A DNA stretch of 64,000 nucleotides from Flavobacteriales bacterium (GTDB lineage: Bacteria; Bacteroidota; Bacteroidia; Flavobacteriales_C; GCA-002722245): the NCBI GenBank assembly GCA_023251095.1, contig JAHEZL010000012.1:1-64000 (forward strand), read 5' to 3'. Positions 25,915 through 34,730 of the stretch are shown one piece after another. Position numbers and translations under genes: made by a program. Position 1 is the first letter of the stretch; each line of letters opens with the position of its first letter. The notes under the pieces were generated by a model. That model had not been told where the DNA came from. It made no database searches and saw nothing but the letters and a program-made list of their open reading frames with translations.

Positions 25915-27444
25915 ATGCAGGAAACGATACTTATTTTGGATTGCGGTTCACAGTACACTCAGCTGATTGCCAGACGTGTGCGGGAGCTCAATGTATATTG
26001 TGAAATTCATCCTTACAATAAATTCCCGGTGGTGGATAAATTCACCAAGGGAGTGATCATCGCGGGAAGTCCTTTTTCGGCTTCCGATAAAGATGCCCCT
26101 AAAATTGATGTAAGCTCTTTCAAAGGGAAATTGCCTTTGTTGGGTGTTTGCTACGGAGCACAATACCTGGCTTTGGTGAGCGGTGGAAATGTGGAGAAAT
26201 CCAAACATCGTGAATATGGCAGAGCCAATTTGGAAACCCTAGATGTAAAAAATCCTTTGTTGAAAGAGATGAGCAAAGGCTCTCAGGTTTGGATGTCGCA
26301 CGGTGATACCGTTACCAAACTCCCCGAAAATTTTGAAATCATTGCTTCTACCAAAGATGTTGAGGTAGCGGCTTACCATATCAAAGGCGAAGAAACTTTT
26401 TGTATTCAGTTTCATCCCGAAGTGTATCATTCACTGGAAGGAAAAACTTTATTGAAAAACTTTGTGGTTGATATTTGCGGTTGTGAGCAATCGTGGACGC
26501 CCGATTCTTTTGTTGAAACTACGGTAGCTGAATTGAAAGCTAAAATAGGAAATGATAAGGTGGTGCTCGGACTCTCGGGAGGTGTTGATTCATCAGTGGC
26601 GGCAGTTCTTCTGCACAAAGCCATCGGTAAAAATTTGTATTGTATTTTCATCGACAACGGCTTACTTCGCAAAAACGAATATGCTCAGGTTTTAGAGCAG
26701 TACAAAGGAATGGGCTTGAATGTAAAAGGTGTTGATGCCGGAAAAAAATTCCTTGGGGAATTGAACGGTGTAAGTGATCCTGAACAAAAAAGAAAAATAA
26801 TCGGTCGCGTTTTCATTGAAGTATTTGATGATGAGTCGCACCAGATCAGCGATGTGAAATGGCTGGCGCAAGGAACTATTTATCCTGATGTGATTGAATC
26901 CATTTCGGTGAAAGGTCCGTCGGCAACCATCAAGTCGCATCACAACGTAGGCGGCTTGCCCGATTTCATGAAATTGCAAATTGTTGAGCCGCTTCGTGCT
27001 TTGTTCAAAGATGAAGTACGCAGAGTAGGCAAGACTTTACAAATCTCTCCGGAGATTTTAGGAAGACATCCATTTCCCGGTCCCGGCTTGGCTATCCGCG
27101 TTTTGGGTGCCATCACCGAAGAAAAGGTACGCACTTTGCAAGAGGTAGATGATATATACATTGGAATGCTGAAAGAAAAAGGATTGTACGATAGCGTGTG
27201 GCAGGCCGGCGCGATATTTTTACCGGTGCAAAGCGTTGGTGTGATGGGCGATGAGCGCACGTATGAAAATGCAGTGGCGCTGAGAGCAGTTTCTTCTACC
27301 GATGGAATGACGGCCGACTGGGTACACTTGCCCTACGAATTTCTGGCCGAAGTGTCCAACAAAATCATCAACAGAGTTAAAGGAGTTAACAGAGTAGTTT
27401 ACGATATCAGTTCAAAACCACCAGCAACTATAGAATGGGAATAA
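25915..27444 (+). CDS. guaA: GMP synthase (glutamine-hydrolysing)
   Basis: Converts XMP to GMP using ATP and glutamine ammonia. N-terminal class I glutaminase with LLGVCYGAQ (nucleophile Cys79) and FHPEVYHS; then the ATP pyrophosphatase domain with P-loop [11 protein letters not shown] (about residues 219-229); and the C-terminal dimerisation domain ending KPPATIEWE. 509 residues is usual. The next gene starts at the last base of its stop codon. Confidence 0.97.
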   Translation: MQETILILDCGSQYTQLIARRVRELNVYCEIHPYNKFPVVDKFTKGVIIAGSPFSASDKDAPKIDVSSFKGKLPLLGVCYGAQYLALVSGGNVEKSKHREYGRANLETLDVKNPLLKEMSKGSQVWMSHGDTVTKLPENFEIIASTKDVEVAAYHIKGEETFCIQFHPEVYHSLEGKTLLKNFVVDICGCEQSWTPDSFVETTVAELKAKIGNDKVVLGLSGGVDSSVAAVLLHKAIGKNLYCIFIDNGLLRKNEYAQVLEQYKGMGLNVKGVDAGKKFLGELNGVSDPEQKRKIIGRVFIEVFDDESHQISDVKWLAQGTIYPDVIESISVKGPSATIKSHHNVGGLPDFMKLQIVEPLRALFKDEVRRVGKTLQISPEILGRHPFPGPGLAIRVLGAITEEKVRTLQEVDDIYIGMLKEKGLYDSVWQAGAIFLPVQSVGVMGDERTYENAVALRAVSSTDGMTADWVHLPYEFLAEVSNKIINRVKGVNRVVYDISSKPPATIEWE

Positions 27445-28955
27445 TGAATAAATATTTTACGGTTTTATTGCTTGTTATAAGCAGCTTCTCGGTGTGCATG
27501 GCACAAAAGGACAGCATCTTCGTGAAAGACGGAATGCAGTACAAAGTGGTGAAGGTAAAACCTCATCAGACTTTATACGGTTTGACGAAAGAATACTCTG
27601 TTTCAACCGATAAGATCAAAGCGGCCAACAATGATTTGCCTCACGGCTTAAAAGCGGGTGCTTATATTTTCATTCCAACCGGAATTGCTGCCGTTAAAAC
27701 AGAAGTAAAGCAAGTGAAAGTGAAATCGGCCGAAGAAGAAAAAGTGGACGACAATCTTAAAGTCATCCGCGATTTTTACAAAGCCAACGACACCATAAAA
27801 AGATTACCGGGCGGAATTTGCCCTTCTCCTTCTTTGCTGAGTGATCCGCGCTTGAAAGATCCTTCGTATTTAAAAGTGGCTTTCATTTTACCTTTTCAAA
27901 TGGCACTGGTAGATACTTTGGCGAGTCATAAAAAAGAATTCCAGGATTTTCAAATCCCTTTGGAAGTACAAGTGTTTGCTGATTTTTATGAAGGAGCTTT
28001 AATTGCTTTGGATACCTTGAAACAACAAGGATATAAAATTCTGGTGAGTGTTTACGATGATAAAGCGGATACCAATGCAGTGAAACAAATTTTGAATTTA
28101 CCGGAAATGGCGGGCATGGATTTAATCATCGGTCCGGCTTACTCTTCCTGTGTTAAAGTAGCTGCCCGAATTTGTCAGCAAAAGAAAATTTTCATGATCT
28201 CTGCCTTTTCAAAAAACAATGATCTGCTGGAAGGAAATCCTTACGTGATTAAAACCATTCCTTCCCGTACCAGTTTTTTAACTGCTATTTCCGAACATGC
28301 TTCTAAAGCTTATCCTGCAAGCAATATCATTTTAATTGGAGAAGGAGAAAGCAGTAGAAAAAATTGCGAAACTATTTCTACAGCCCTGAGCGCAAAAAGT
28401 GTGAGTGCCGTTACTTTAAAAATAAATGCTTCTAAACTGGCCATCAGCATTGATGAATTGAAATTGTCTTTGTCGAAAGACAAAATGAATGTGATTGTAA
28501 TGCCAACAGAAAATGAAGCTTTTGTAACGCGTTTCGTTAATAGCTTGAACAAACTTGCTGCCGATTATAAAATTGTGGTTTACGGCATGGAAAACTGGAA
28601 AGATTTTTCGGGTATCGACATCAATCATTTGCAGGCTTTGAACGTACATCTTCCTGCTATAAATCTTGGCAGATATGATTATCCACTCAATGATAAAATG
28701 CTGCATGCTTATGCGCACCGCTTTAAAACAGAGCCTTCCGATTTCGCTTTTTCGGGTTACGATCTTACCAATTTGTTTGTCACTAACCTGAAAAAAAGCA
28801 AAGATTTCGGCAATGAAAATTTCCTCAATAGAAAATGGAACGGAACGATGACCGATTATTTTTTCGTGAGAAAAGATTCTTTTTCAGGAATAGAAAATAT
28901 CAGCGTTGGAATGATGATGTTTGAGAATTTCCAACTCGTTTGGTTGAATGAATAA
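27444..28955 (+). CDS. LysM protein with periplasmic-binding-protein-like domain
   Basis: 503 residues from the ATG at 27444 (TAATG coupling to guaA). A signal peptide (about 1-21, ends CMAQ) is followed by one LysM domain (about 31-80, YKVVKVKPHQTLYGLTKEYSVS ... GAYIFIPTG) and then a domain of about 380 residues resembling amino-acid-type ABC substrate-binding proteins (VAFILPFQMALVD, DLIIGPAYS, MNVIVMPTEN). Such LysM plus binding-fold proteins are usual in this phylum and have no adjacent ABC transporter here. Likely a periplasmic, peptidoglycan-associated protein; ligand unknown. Confidence 0.82.
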   Translation: MNKYFTVLLLVISSFSVCMAQKDSIFVKDGMQYKVVKVKPHQTLYGLTKEYSVSTDKIKAANNDLPHGLKAGAYIFIPTGIAAVKTEVKQVKVKSAEEEKVDDNLKVIRDFYKANDTIKRLPGGICPSPSLLSDPRLKDPSYLKVAFILPFQMALVDTLASHKKEFQDFQIPLEVQVFADFYEGALIALDTLKQQGYKILVSVYDDKADTNAVKQILNLPEMAGMDLIIGPAYSSCVKVAARICQQKKIFMISAFSKNNDLLEGNPYVIKTIPSRTSFLTAISEHASKAYPASNIILIGEGESSRKNCETISTALSAKSVSAVTLKINASKLAISIDELKLSLSKDKMNVIVMPTENEAFVTRFVNSLNKLAADYKIVVYGMENWKDFSGIDINHLQALNVHLPAINLGRYDYPLNDKMLHAYAHRFKTEPSDFAFSGYDLTNLFVTNLKKSKDFGNENFLNRKWNGTMTDYFFVRKDSFSGIENISVGMMMFENFQLVWLNE

Positions 28956-29865
28956 TCAAAACTTTAAATCGGAAACACAAACTTTCTTCCGTGATTTGCA
29001 GGAACGCATTTGCGCTGCTTTGGAAAAAGAAGACGGGAAAGGTGTTTTTGTAAAACAGGAGTGGCAGCGCGATGGCGGTGGTGGCGGACGAACAATGGTG
29101 ATGCAGGAGGGAGCTGTGATTGAAAAAGGAGGAGTCAATTTTTCAGCTGTTGAAGGAGAGTTGCCCGATAAAATTGCGAAGGCTCTGGGGTTAAATTCCA
29201 ATCATTTTTTTGCTACAGGAGTTTCTATCGTGATACATCCGCACAATCCTTGGGTGCCTATCATTCACATGAACGTGCGCTATTTTGAAATGTCGGTTAA
29301 CGGCAAAGTAGAAGAGCAGTGGTTTGGCGGAGGAATTGATTTAACGCCACATTATATTATTGATGAACAGGCAACATTTTTTCATCAGCAATTGAAAAAT
29401 ACCTGCGATAAATTCGGAAGTAATTTATATCCTGAATTTAAAAAATGGGCCGACGATTATTTCTTTATTCAACACCGCAATGAAACACGCGGTATTGGCG
29501 GAATATTTTTCGACAGGTTAAAAACTACTGAAGAGTTTTCAATGAACGATCGTTTTGAATTTGTGAAAGCGGTGGGAAATACTTTTGCATCCACTTACAC
29601 AAAACTGATGTCGCTCAATAAAGACAAGCAATACACGGAGGAAGAGAAAAACTGGCAGCTGATTCGTCGCGGAAGATACGTGGAGTTCAATCTCGTTTAC
29701 GACAAAGGCACCAAGTTCGGATTGGATACCAACGGCCGCATTGAATCTATTTTAATGAGTTTGCCTAAATTGGCTGCATGGCCTTATGATCCTCAGTTTT
29801 CTGAAGATAGTAAAGAAAATAAAACGCAAAATTTGTTGAAGAAAGGCATCAACTGGTTAGCATGA
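28948..29865 (+). CDS. hemF: Coproporphyrinogen III oxidase, oxygen-dependent
   Basis: Oxidatively decarboxylates coproporphyrinogen III to protoporphyrinogen IX in heme synthesis, using O2, which indicates aerobic or microaerobic life. Family motifs are clear: WQRDGGGGGRTMVMQEG near residue 32, NPWVPIIHMNVRYFE, WFGGGIDLTPHY (about 128-139), HRNETRGIGGIFFD and RRGRYVEFNLVYDKGT. 305 residues. It overlaps the LysM gene by eight bases and the TIGR02757 gene by four. Confidence 0.96.
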   Translation: MNNQNFKSETQTFFRDLQERICAALEKEDGKGVFVKQEWQRDGGGGGRTMVMQEGAVIEKGGVNFSAVEGELPDKIAKALGLNSNHFFATGVSIVIHPHNPWVPIIHMNVRYFEMSVNGKVEEQWFGGGIDLTPHYIIDEQATFFHQQLKNTCDKFGSNLYPEFKKWADDYFFIQHRNETRGIGGIFFDRLKTTEEFSMNDRFEFVKAVGNTFASTYTKLMSLNKDKQYTEEEKNWQLIRRGRYVEFNLVYDKGTKFGLDTNGRIESILMSLPKLAAWPYDPQFSEDSKENKTQNLLKKGINWLA

Positions 29866-30623
29866 AAAAGGCTGAACTAAAAGAATTTCTCGAAGCCAAA
29901 GTTTTACAATACAACACACCCGATTTCATTGCGGAAGATCCCATTAGCATTCCTCATTCGTACGCTAAAAAAGAAGACATAGAAATCTCCGGATTTCTGG
30001 TTTCTGTTTTTGCATGGGGACAAAGAAAAGTAATTTTAAAAAACGGGTTTCGATTGATGGAGCTCATGGACAATGACCCGCATGAGTTTGTTGTTTCTCA
30101 TAGCAAGTCGGATTTAAAGTCGGTACAAAAGTTTGTGCATCGCACTTTCAACGGTGAAGATTGTACTTTTTTTCTGCAACGTTTACAGCAAATTTATTTG
30201 AAGGAGGGCGGATTGGAAAATGTTTTCGCTTCTGCTTACAAAGGAAATATGCAGGAAGGATTATCGCTTTTTAAATCGAAATTTTTTGATGGCTCTCATC
30301 CGCACCGTACCGAAAAACATTTGCCCGATCCCATGAAAGGCGCATCCGCAAAGCGCATCAACATGTATTTGCGGTGGATGGTGAGAAAAGACAATGCGGG
30401 AGTGGATTTCGGAATATGGAAAAAAATAAAACCCGCAGCGCTGTATTGTCCGCTGGATGTGCATTCGGGAAATGTTGCACGAAAACTCACTCTTTTAAAA
30501 AGAACCCAAAACGATTGGGAAGCGGTGGAAGAACTCAATGCAGTATTAAAATCCTTTGATCCTAAAGATCCCGTGAAATATGATTTCGCGTTGTTCGGAC
30601 TGGGAGTGAATCAGGAGTTGTAG
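29862..30623 (+). CDS. TIGR02757 family protein
   Basis: 253 residues matching the uncharacterised TIGR02757 family: N-terminal YNTPDFIAEDPISIPH, FAWGQRK, and KRINMYLRWMVRKD...DFGIWKKI...LDVHSGNVARKL in the C-terminal half. The RxNMxLRWMVRxD segment resembles helix-hairpin-helix DNA glycosylases of the endonuclease III fold, so a nucleic-acid role has been suspected, but this is not established. ATGA overlap with hemF. Confidence 0.85.
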   Translation: MKKAELKEFLEAKVLQYNTPDFIAEDPISIPHSYAKKEDIEISGFLVSVFAWGQRKVILKNGFRLMELMDNDPHEFVVSHSKSDLKSVQKFVHRTFNGEDCTFFLQRLQQIYLKEGGLENVFASAYKGNMQEGLSLFKSKFFDGSHPHRTEKHLPDPMKGASAKRINMYLRWMVRKDNAGVDFGIWKKIKPAALYCPLDVHSGNVARKLTLLKRTQNDWEAVEELNAVLKSFDPKDPVKYDFALFGLGVNQEL

Positions 30624-30658
30624 AATAATTCAAAACATATTTCGTTTCACTATTTCGT

Positions 30659-31849
30659 ATGAAAAAAATTATTTTTTTATTGTTCATTTCCATTCAAATG
30701 AACGCTAACAGCTGGCAGAAAATTTCTGATTTTCCGGGAACAAAACGCGATGACGGAACAGTATTCACTATTGGGAATAAAGCGTATTGTGTAACGGGTT
30801 TTCAAGAAGGATGGAACTGTACGCGTGACGGATTTGTGTTTGACGGAAGCAATGACTCGTGGTCATCTATGAGTGGCATGCCTGCGTCCAATGAACGGCA
30901 ATATGCTTCTTCATTTTCATACAATGGCTTCGGTTATGTTTTCGGAGGAACTTGCGGAGGAAGCTGTTTATCTGATTTGTGGAAATACAATCCAACGAAT
31001 GATTCGTGGCAGAATGTGACAGCCTTGCCTGATTCAGGACGGATGGGTTGCAGTTCTTTTGTGTTGGGAGATAAGGCTTATATCATCGGAGGAAGTACTT
31101 CTTCTGCACAAACTAAAAATGAAGTGTGGGAATATGATATTTCCAACAACAGCTGGCAAAAGAAAAATGATTTGCCTTTTTCCGGAACCTGGAGAGGAAA
31201 TGGATTTGCCATTTCGGATACGGGATATATTTGCAATGGAGTGAAAGCCGACGGATCTTATGTTCATGGAATTTATCGTTATGATGCACAACAGGATTCC
31301 TGGAATCTTTTACCGGATATTATTTTACCGGCCCGAAAATATGCAGCGTGTGCCGTCATTGATCGCAATGCTTGTTTTTACGGAGGCATTGATTCGCTGA
31401 ATACTTTCACCAATGACTTTTGGGTGTTTCATCCCGATTCGCAAAATATTAAAACACATTCAGGATTCACAGCGGCGCGTAAAGGAGGAATGGCTTTTTC
31501 ACTCGGAGGATATTTTTATTACAGCTGTGGTATTGCAGGTGTTAGTCGCTTGAACGAAACCTGGAAAAATGATTTTATGGTAGGGGTGGAGGAGATTGAA
31601 AATTTGTCCATCCATTATTTTCCTAATCCTGTGGAAAAGGAATTAAATATAGTTTTTGTAAATCCTCAGCATCAAAATTGCATATTATTAATCAGTGATG
31701 TATATGGGAATTATATTGCACGACAAGAGAATTTGAATAATGATAAAATTATTTTGAATGTCTCCGATTTCACTGCAGGAATCTATTTTTTTTCTATTGT
31801 TAGTCAAAGTAACGGACTCATATTTAATGCGAAGTTTGTAGTAAAATAA
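30659..31849 (+). CDS. Kelch-repeat T9SS-exported protein
   Basis: 396 residues: signal peptide (about 1-17), then kelch-type repeats forming a probable beta-propeller (about 20-310). The repeated pattern is an NDSW/NNSW-type end followed by a Gly-Gly strand (YNPTNDSWQNV, YDISNNSWQKK, YDAQQDSWNLL). A type A sorting domain closes the protein (about 322-396, FPNPVEKELNIVF ... GIYFFSI). Predicted to be cell-surface or secreted. First of three tandem sorting-domain genes. Ligand unknown. Confidence 0.85.
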   Translation: MKKIIFLLFISIQMNANSWQKISDFPGTKRDDGTVFTIGNKAYCVTGFQEGWNCTRDGFVFDGSNDSWSSMSGMPASNERQYASSFSYNGFGYVFGGTCGGSCLSDLWKYNPTNDSWQNVTALPDSGRMGCSSFVLGDKAYIIGGSTSSAQTKNEVWEYDISNNSWQKKNDLPFSGTWRGNGFAISDTGYICNGVKADGSYVHGIYRYDAQQDSWNLLPDIILPARKYAACAVIDRNACFYGGIDSLNTFTNDFWVFHPDSQNIKTHSGFTAARKGGMAFSLGGYFYYSCGIAGVSRLNETWKNDFMVGVEEIENLSIHYFPNPVEKELNIVFVNPQHQNCILLISDVYGNYIARQENLNNDKIILNVSDFTAGIYFFSIVSQSNGLIFNAKFVVK

Positions 31850-31900
31850 TTTTTTCATATCCTTTTTTTATTGTTAGATTAGTTGACCTAGCAACCTAAT

Positions 31901-32836
31901 ATGAAAAACAAAATTGCCCTTTTCTTTATTTTTTCGTCTTTTTTATTGTGTGCACAAAGCAGTGTTTATAAGCCTTTTCCTGAGGTTTATGGAGATTGGG
32001 TAACTATTTATGATGCTGATGAGTGTAATTGTTATACAGGGTTCATTTCATTTACTTCGGGTGACACCATTGTTGATGGGAAAACATATATGAAGGTATA
32101 TCAAAGAGGAGTAATTCTTAAGTACGGAAATTATGGAGGTGATGCTATTGGAGTGACCGGATCTGCTGTTTTATATTATTTATATCGCAATGATCTACAG
32201 CACAAAAAAGTTTACATCATTTCGCTTGAAGGAAATCATACAGAAAGTTTGTGGTACGACTTTGATTTGAATTTAAAAATTGGAGATTCCTTGAAAACAA
32301 ATACAGCGTCTTATGATTATAATCAATATAACTCAATACAATTAGTTCTCTCTTCTGTTGATAGTGTTTTGATTTGTAATGATTATCATAAGGTTTATCA
32401 TTTTAATAAAGATGCACATCCTTGGGGTGGAATAGATTTGACGGAAGGCATTGGATATTCTACAGGCCTATATCAGGTTAGCTTTGGAGGAATGCCTCCT
32501 CCTCCAATAGTGACCTATTCGTCAAAGGATAATTGCTTAGATACTGCTTCGCAATATGAGAAGCTTACTACCGGAGTATCAGAAGTAGTACAAATAAATA
32601 CTGAAGTGATTATTTACCCTAATCCGGCAAGTCAACAAATTACTATGCAAAGTCAGCATGCAAACGGACTTCCTTTTCAGTATAATGTGCTGAATAATTT
32701 AGGGCAAAAAATACAATTCGGTTGGACAAAAGGTTCCGGTGATATTGATGTATCAGAACTTCCTTCAGGAATTTATTTTCTTCAATTAATCAATGAGAAG
32801 AAAATTTATTCTCAAAATAAATTCATAAAAGAATAA
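31901..32836 (+). CDS. T9SS type A sorting-domain protein, unknown function
   Basis: 311 residues: signal peptide (ends LLCAQ), an unrecognised domain (about 22-220) of the kind common in secreted Bacteroidota proteins, with TSGDTIVDGKTYMKVYQRG, and a type A sorting domain (about 235-311, YPNPASQQITMQ ... GIYFLQL ... NKFIKE). The DGKTYxKVY motif recurs in many otherwise unrelated secreted proteins of this phylum. Exported to the surface; role unknown. The next gene starts two bases after its stop. Confidence 0.8.
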   Translation: MKNKIALFFIFSSFLLCAQSSVYKPFPEVYGDWVTIYDADECNCYTGFISFTSGDTIVDGKTYMKVYQRGVILKYGNYGGDAIGVTGSAVLYYLYRNDLQHKKVYIISLEGNHTESLWYDFDLNLKIGDSLKTNTASYDYNQYNSIQLVLSSVDSVLICNDYHKVYHFNKDAHPWGGIDLTEGIGYSTGLYQVSFGGMPPPPIVTYSSKDNCLDTASQYEKLTTGVSEVVQINTEVIIYPNPASQQITMQSQHANGLPFQYNVLNNLGQKIQFGWTKGSGDIDVSELPSGIYFLQLINEKKIYSQNKFIKE

Positions 32837-32838
32837 GT

Positions 32839-33744
32839 ATGAAAAAAGTTCTTCTGTTTTTTTTACTGGCCTTACCTGTGTTTTTATCAGCTCAGAATAA
32901 TCTGAACATATTGCGGTCAAGCATTTATGATTTTAATATTGGAGATGAATTTGAATACTCTTTCTATGTGGATTATCCTTATAATCCACAACCTGTAGAT
33001 AAATATTTTCAATACATCAGAAAAACCGTTTCGGTAAAATCAGTTTTTACCGATTCTGTTTGTTATGAATTTAATGTACATACGGTCTCTGGTTCATGCG
33101 CCCATTGTGATTATAATGGACAATGGATATACAGTAGTACTGACACCACTGAAAAACAATGTTACGGACATTTGGGAGATACTTTAAAAAAACAAACTGT
33201 TTGTCAGTTGGATTCGGGCCAGAACCAATGTGTTGATTGTGAAAATTTTGATCAGAATGGTTGTTGGGGAACTGCCGCCGGAGACAGTACAAAAGCAACA
33301 GCTTTTTTTGATCACGATATTTATTTTCAGTTTCAACATACCAGTACAGCCTTGAGTGGAGAAAGTTTTTTATATGAAACTTTTGCTGAAGGATTAGGGC
33401 TTGTGAAGTCTTCGTATAACCAGTTTAGTAATGGACCTCCGGCTCCACAAATCACGAAATTGGTGTGGTTTAAAAAAGGATCTGAAACTAAAGGAACTCC
33501 TTTGGATTTTTCAGTTTCAACGAATGAAATTTTTCAGGAGGAGATTACTTATTCCATGAAAAATAATTCAATCACTTTTTCACAACCTGTGCAGCAGATA
33601 AATATTTATAATGTTCAGGGGCAATTGGTTTATAGTCTTAGTAATGACTCAATTATCGATTTTGAAAGTTTGAATGCGGGCATATATATTATTCAGTCTT
33701 TGGATAAAGAAGAATTGGCTGTCATCAGGTTTATCAAATTTTAG
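32839..33744 (+). CDS. Secreted protein with degenerate T9SS sorting domain
   Basis: 301 residues: signal peptide (ends FLSAQ), a domain that looks distantly related to the upstream neighbour (DEFEYSFYVDY, VKSVFTDSVCYEFNVH) with a Cys-rich stretch (CAHCDYN, CQLDSGQNQCVDCENFDQNGC, about residues 92-150), and a C-terminal part that keeps the sorting-domain end (INIYNVQGQLVYSL ... GIYIIQS ... VIRFIKF) but lacks the usual YPNP motif. Possibly exported by T9SS. Eight Cys suggest disulfides or metal binding. No known function. Confidence 0.75.
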   Translation: MKKVLLFFLLALPVFLSAQNNLNILRSSIYDFNIGDEFEYSFYVDYPYNPQPVDKYFQYIRKTVSVKSVFTDSVCYEFNVHTVSGSCAHCDYNGQWIYSSTDTTEKQCYGHLGDTLKKQTVCQLDSGQNQCVDCENFDQNGCWGTAAGDSTKATAFFDHDIYFQFQHTSTALSGESFLYETFAEGLGLVKSSYNQFSNGPPAPQITKLVWFKKGSETKGTPLDFSVSTNEIFQEEITYSMKNNSITFSQPVQQINIYNVQGQLVYSLSNDSIIDFESLNAGIYIIQSLDKEELAVIRFIKF

Positions 33745-33779
33745 ACTTTATGCTATCTTTAGCGCAAAAGGTTTAAGTT

Positions 33780-34634
33780 ATGGTAGAGTACGACAATAAA
33801 AACTGGTTTTCTTTTTTGCTTAAAAGAACCGGATACCACTATGAGGGTGTTTTTGTAAGTTTATTGGTGTATGGCATTATTACCGCCGGACTCACTTATG
33901 TCCACTTAAATTTCGATTGGAAAATTTTTCATATTCCTGCCACTTTTCACACCGTTTTAGGATTGGTGATTGGTTTGCTTCTGGTGTTTAGAACAAACAC
34001 CGCTTATGAGCGCTGGTGGGAGGGAAGAAGGCAGTTGGGTTCGTTGGTGAATACCTCGCGCAATCTGGCCATGAAATTCAAAAGTTATGGTACCAATGAT
34101 GCTGAATTGTATCAATTGTTATCCGTTTTTCCTTTGGTGATGAAAGTGCATTTGCGCGACAAAAATTTTGCTGAAGCCATAAAATTATTGCCTGCGCATT
34201 TGTTGGAAAAATTCAATAACGCTGCTCATAAACCCAATTTTATTTTGCTTGAATTATCTGTCAAAACAAATCATTTGTATAAAAGCGGAGAGATTTCGGG
34301 AGAACAACTTCTTGTTTTAGAAAGCAAAATAAATGATCTCACAGATATTCTGGGTGCTTGCGAAAGAATTCACAATACGCCTATTCCAATTGGATACGCC
34401 TTGCATCTTAAAAGAATTTTACTGATTTATTTACTTACCCTTCCTTTCGGATTTATTGAAAGTTTAAGCTGGTGGTGCATACCTGTGGTGATGGTGGTGT
34501 TTTATACTATGATTGGCATTGAGCTGATAGCCGAAGAAATTGAAGATCCTTTCGGAACCGACGTCAACGATTTGCCTTTTGACGAGCTGGCCGAAAAAAT
34601 AGCCGCTAATGTTGAGGAAATTAAAAACAGCTGA
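33780..34634 (+). CDS. Bestrophin family anion channel
   Basis: 284 residues of the bestrophin / UPF0187 family, pentameric inner-membrane channels. Characteristic sequence: FHTVLGLVIGLLLVFRTNTAYERWWEGRRQ (about 60-90; segments of it are diagnostic), GYALHLKRILLIYLLTLPF and GIELIAEEIEDPFGTDVNDLP near the C-terminus, which corresponds to the conserved acidic loop. Four hydrophobic segments. Bacterial members may conduct anions or cations; selectivity cannot be read from sequence here. A TATCTTTA box lies at 33754 upstream. Confidence 0.93.
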   Translation: MVEYDNKNWFSFLLKRTGYHYEGVFVSLLVYGIITAGLTYVHLNFDWKIFHIPATFHTVLGLVIGLLLVFRTNTAYERWWEGRRQLGSLVNTSRNLAMKFKSYGTNDAELYQLLSVFPLVMKVHLRDKNFAEAIKLLPAHLLEKFNNAAHKPNFILLELSVKTNHLYKSGEISGEQLLVLESKINDLTDILGACERIHNTPIPIGYALHLKRILLIYLLTLPFGFIESLSWWCIPVVMVVFYTMIGIELIAEEIEDPFGTDVNDLPFDELAEKIAANVEEIKNS

Positions 34635-34655
34635 TTACAGGAAATGGTATTTGTA

Positions 34656-34714
34656 GAGACGGAAGATTTTCCGTCTCCGGTAACCCATTCCTGAGACGCA
34701 AAATTTTGCGTCTC
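34656..34714. repeat. Pair of GAGACG-type palindromes
   Basis: Two successive 22-base palindromes with outer arms GAGACG / CGTCTC: 34656-34677 (GAGACGGAA / TTCCGTCTC) and 34693-34714 (GAGACGCAAAA / TTTTGCGTCTC, a perfect palindrome). They lie between the convergent bestrophin and beta-helix genes. Similar palindromes are widespread in Bacteroidota genomes as repeated extragenic sequences; here they may also serve as a two-way terminator. Confidence 0.75.
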
Positions 34715-34730
34715 TATAAGAAAAACCTGT

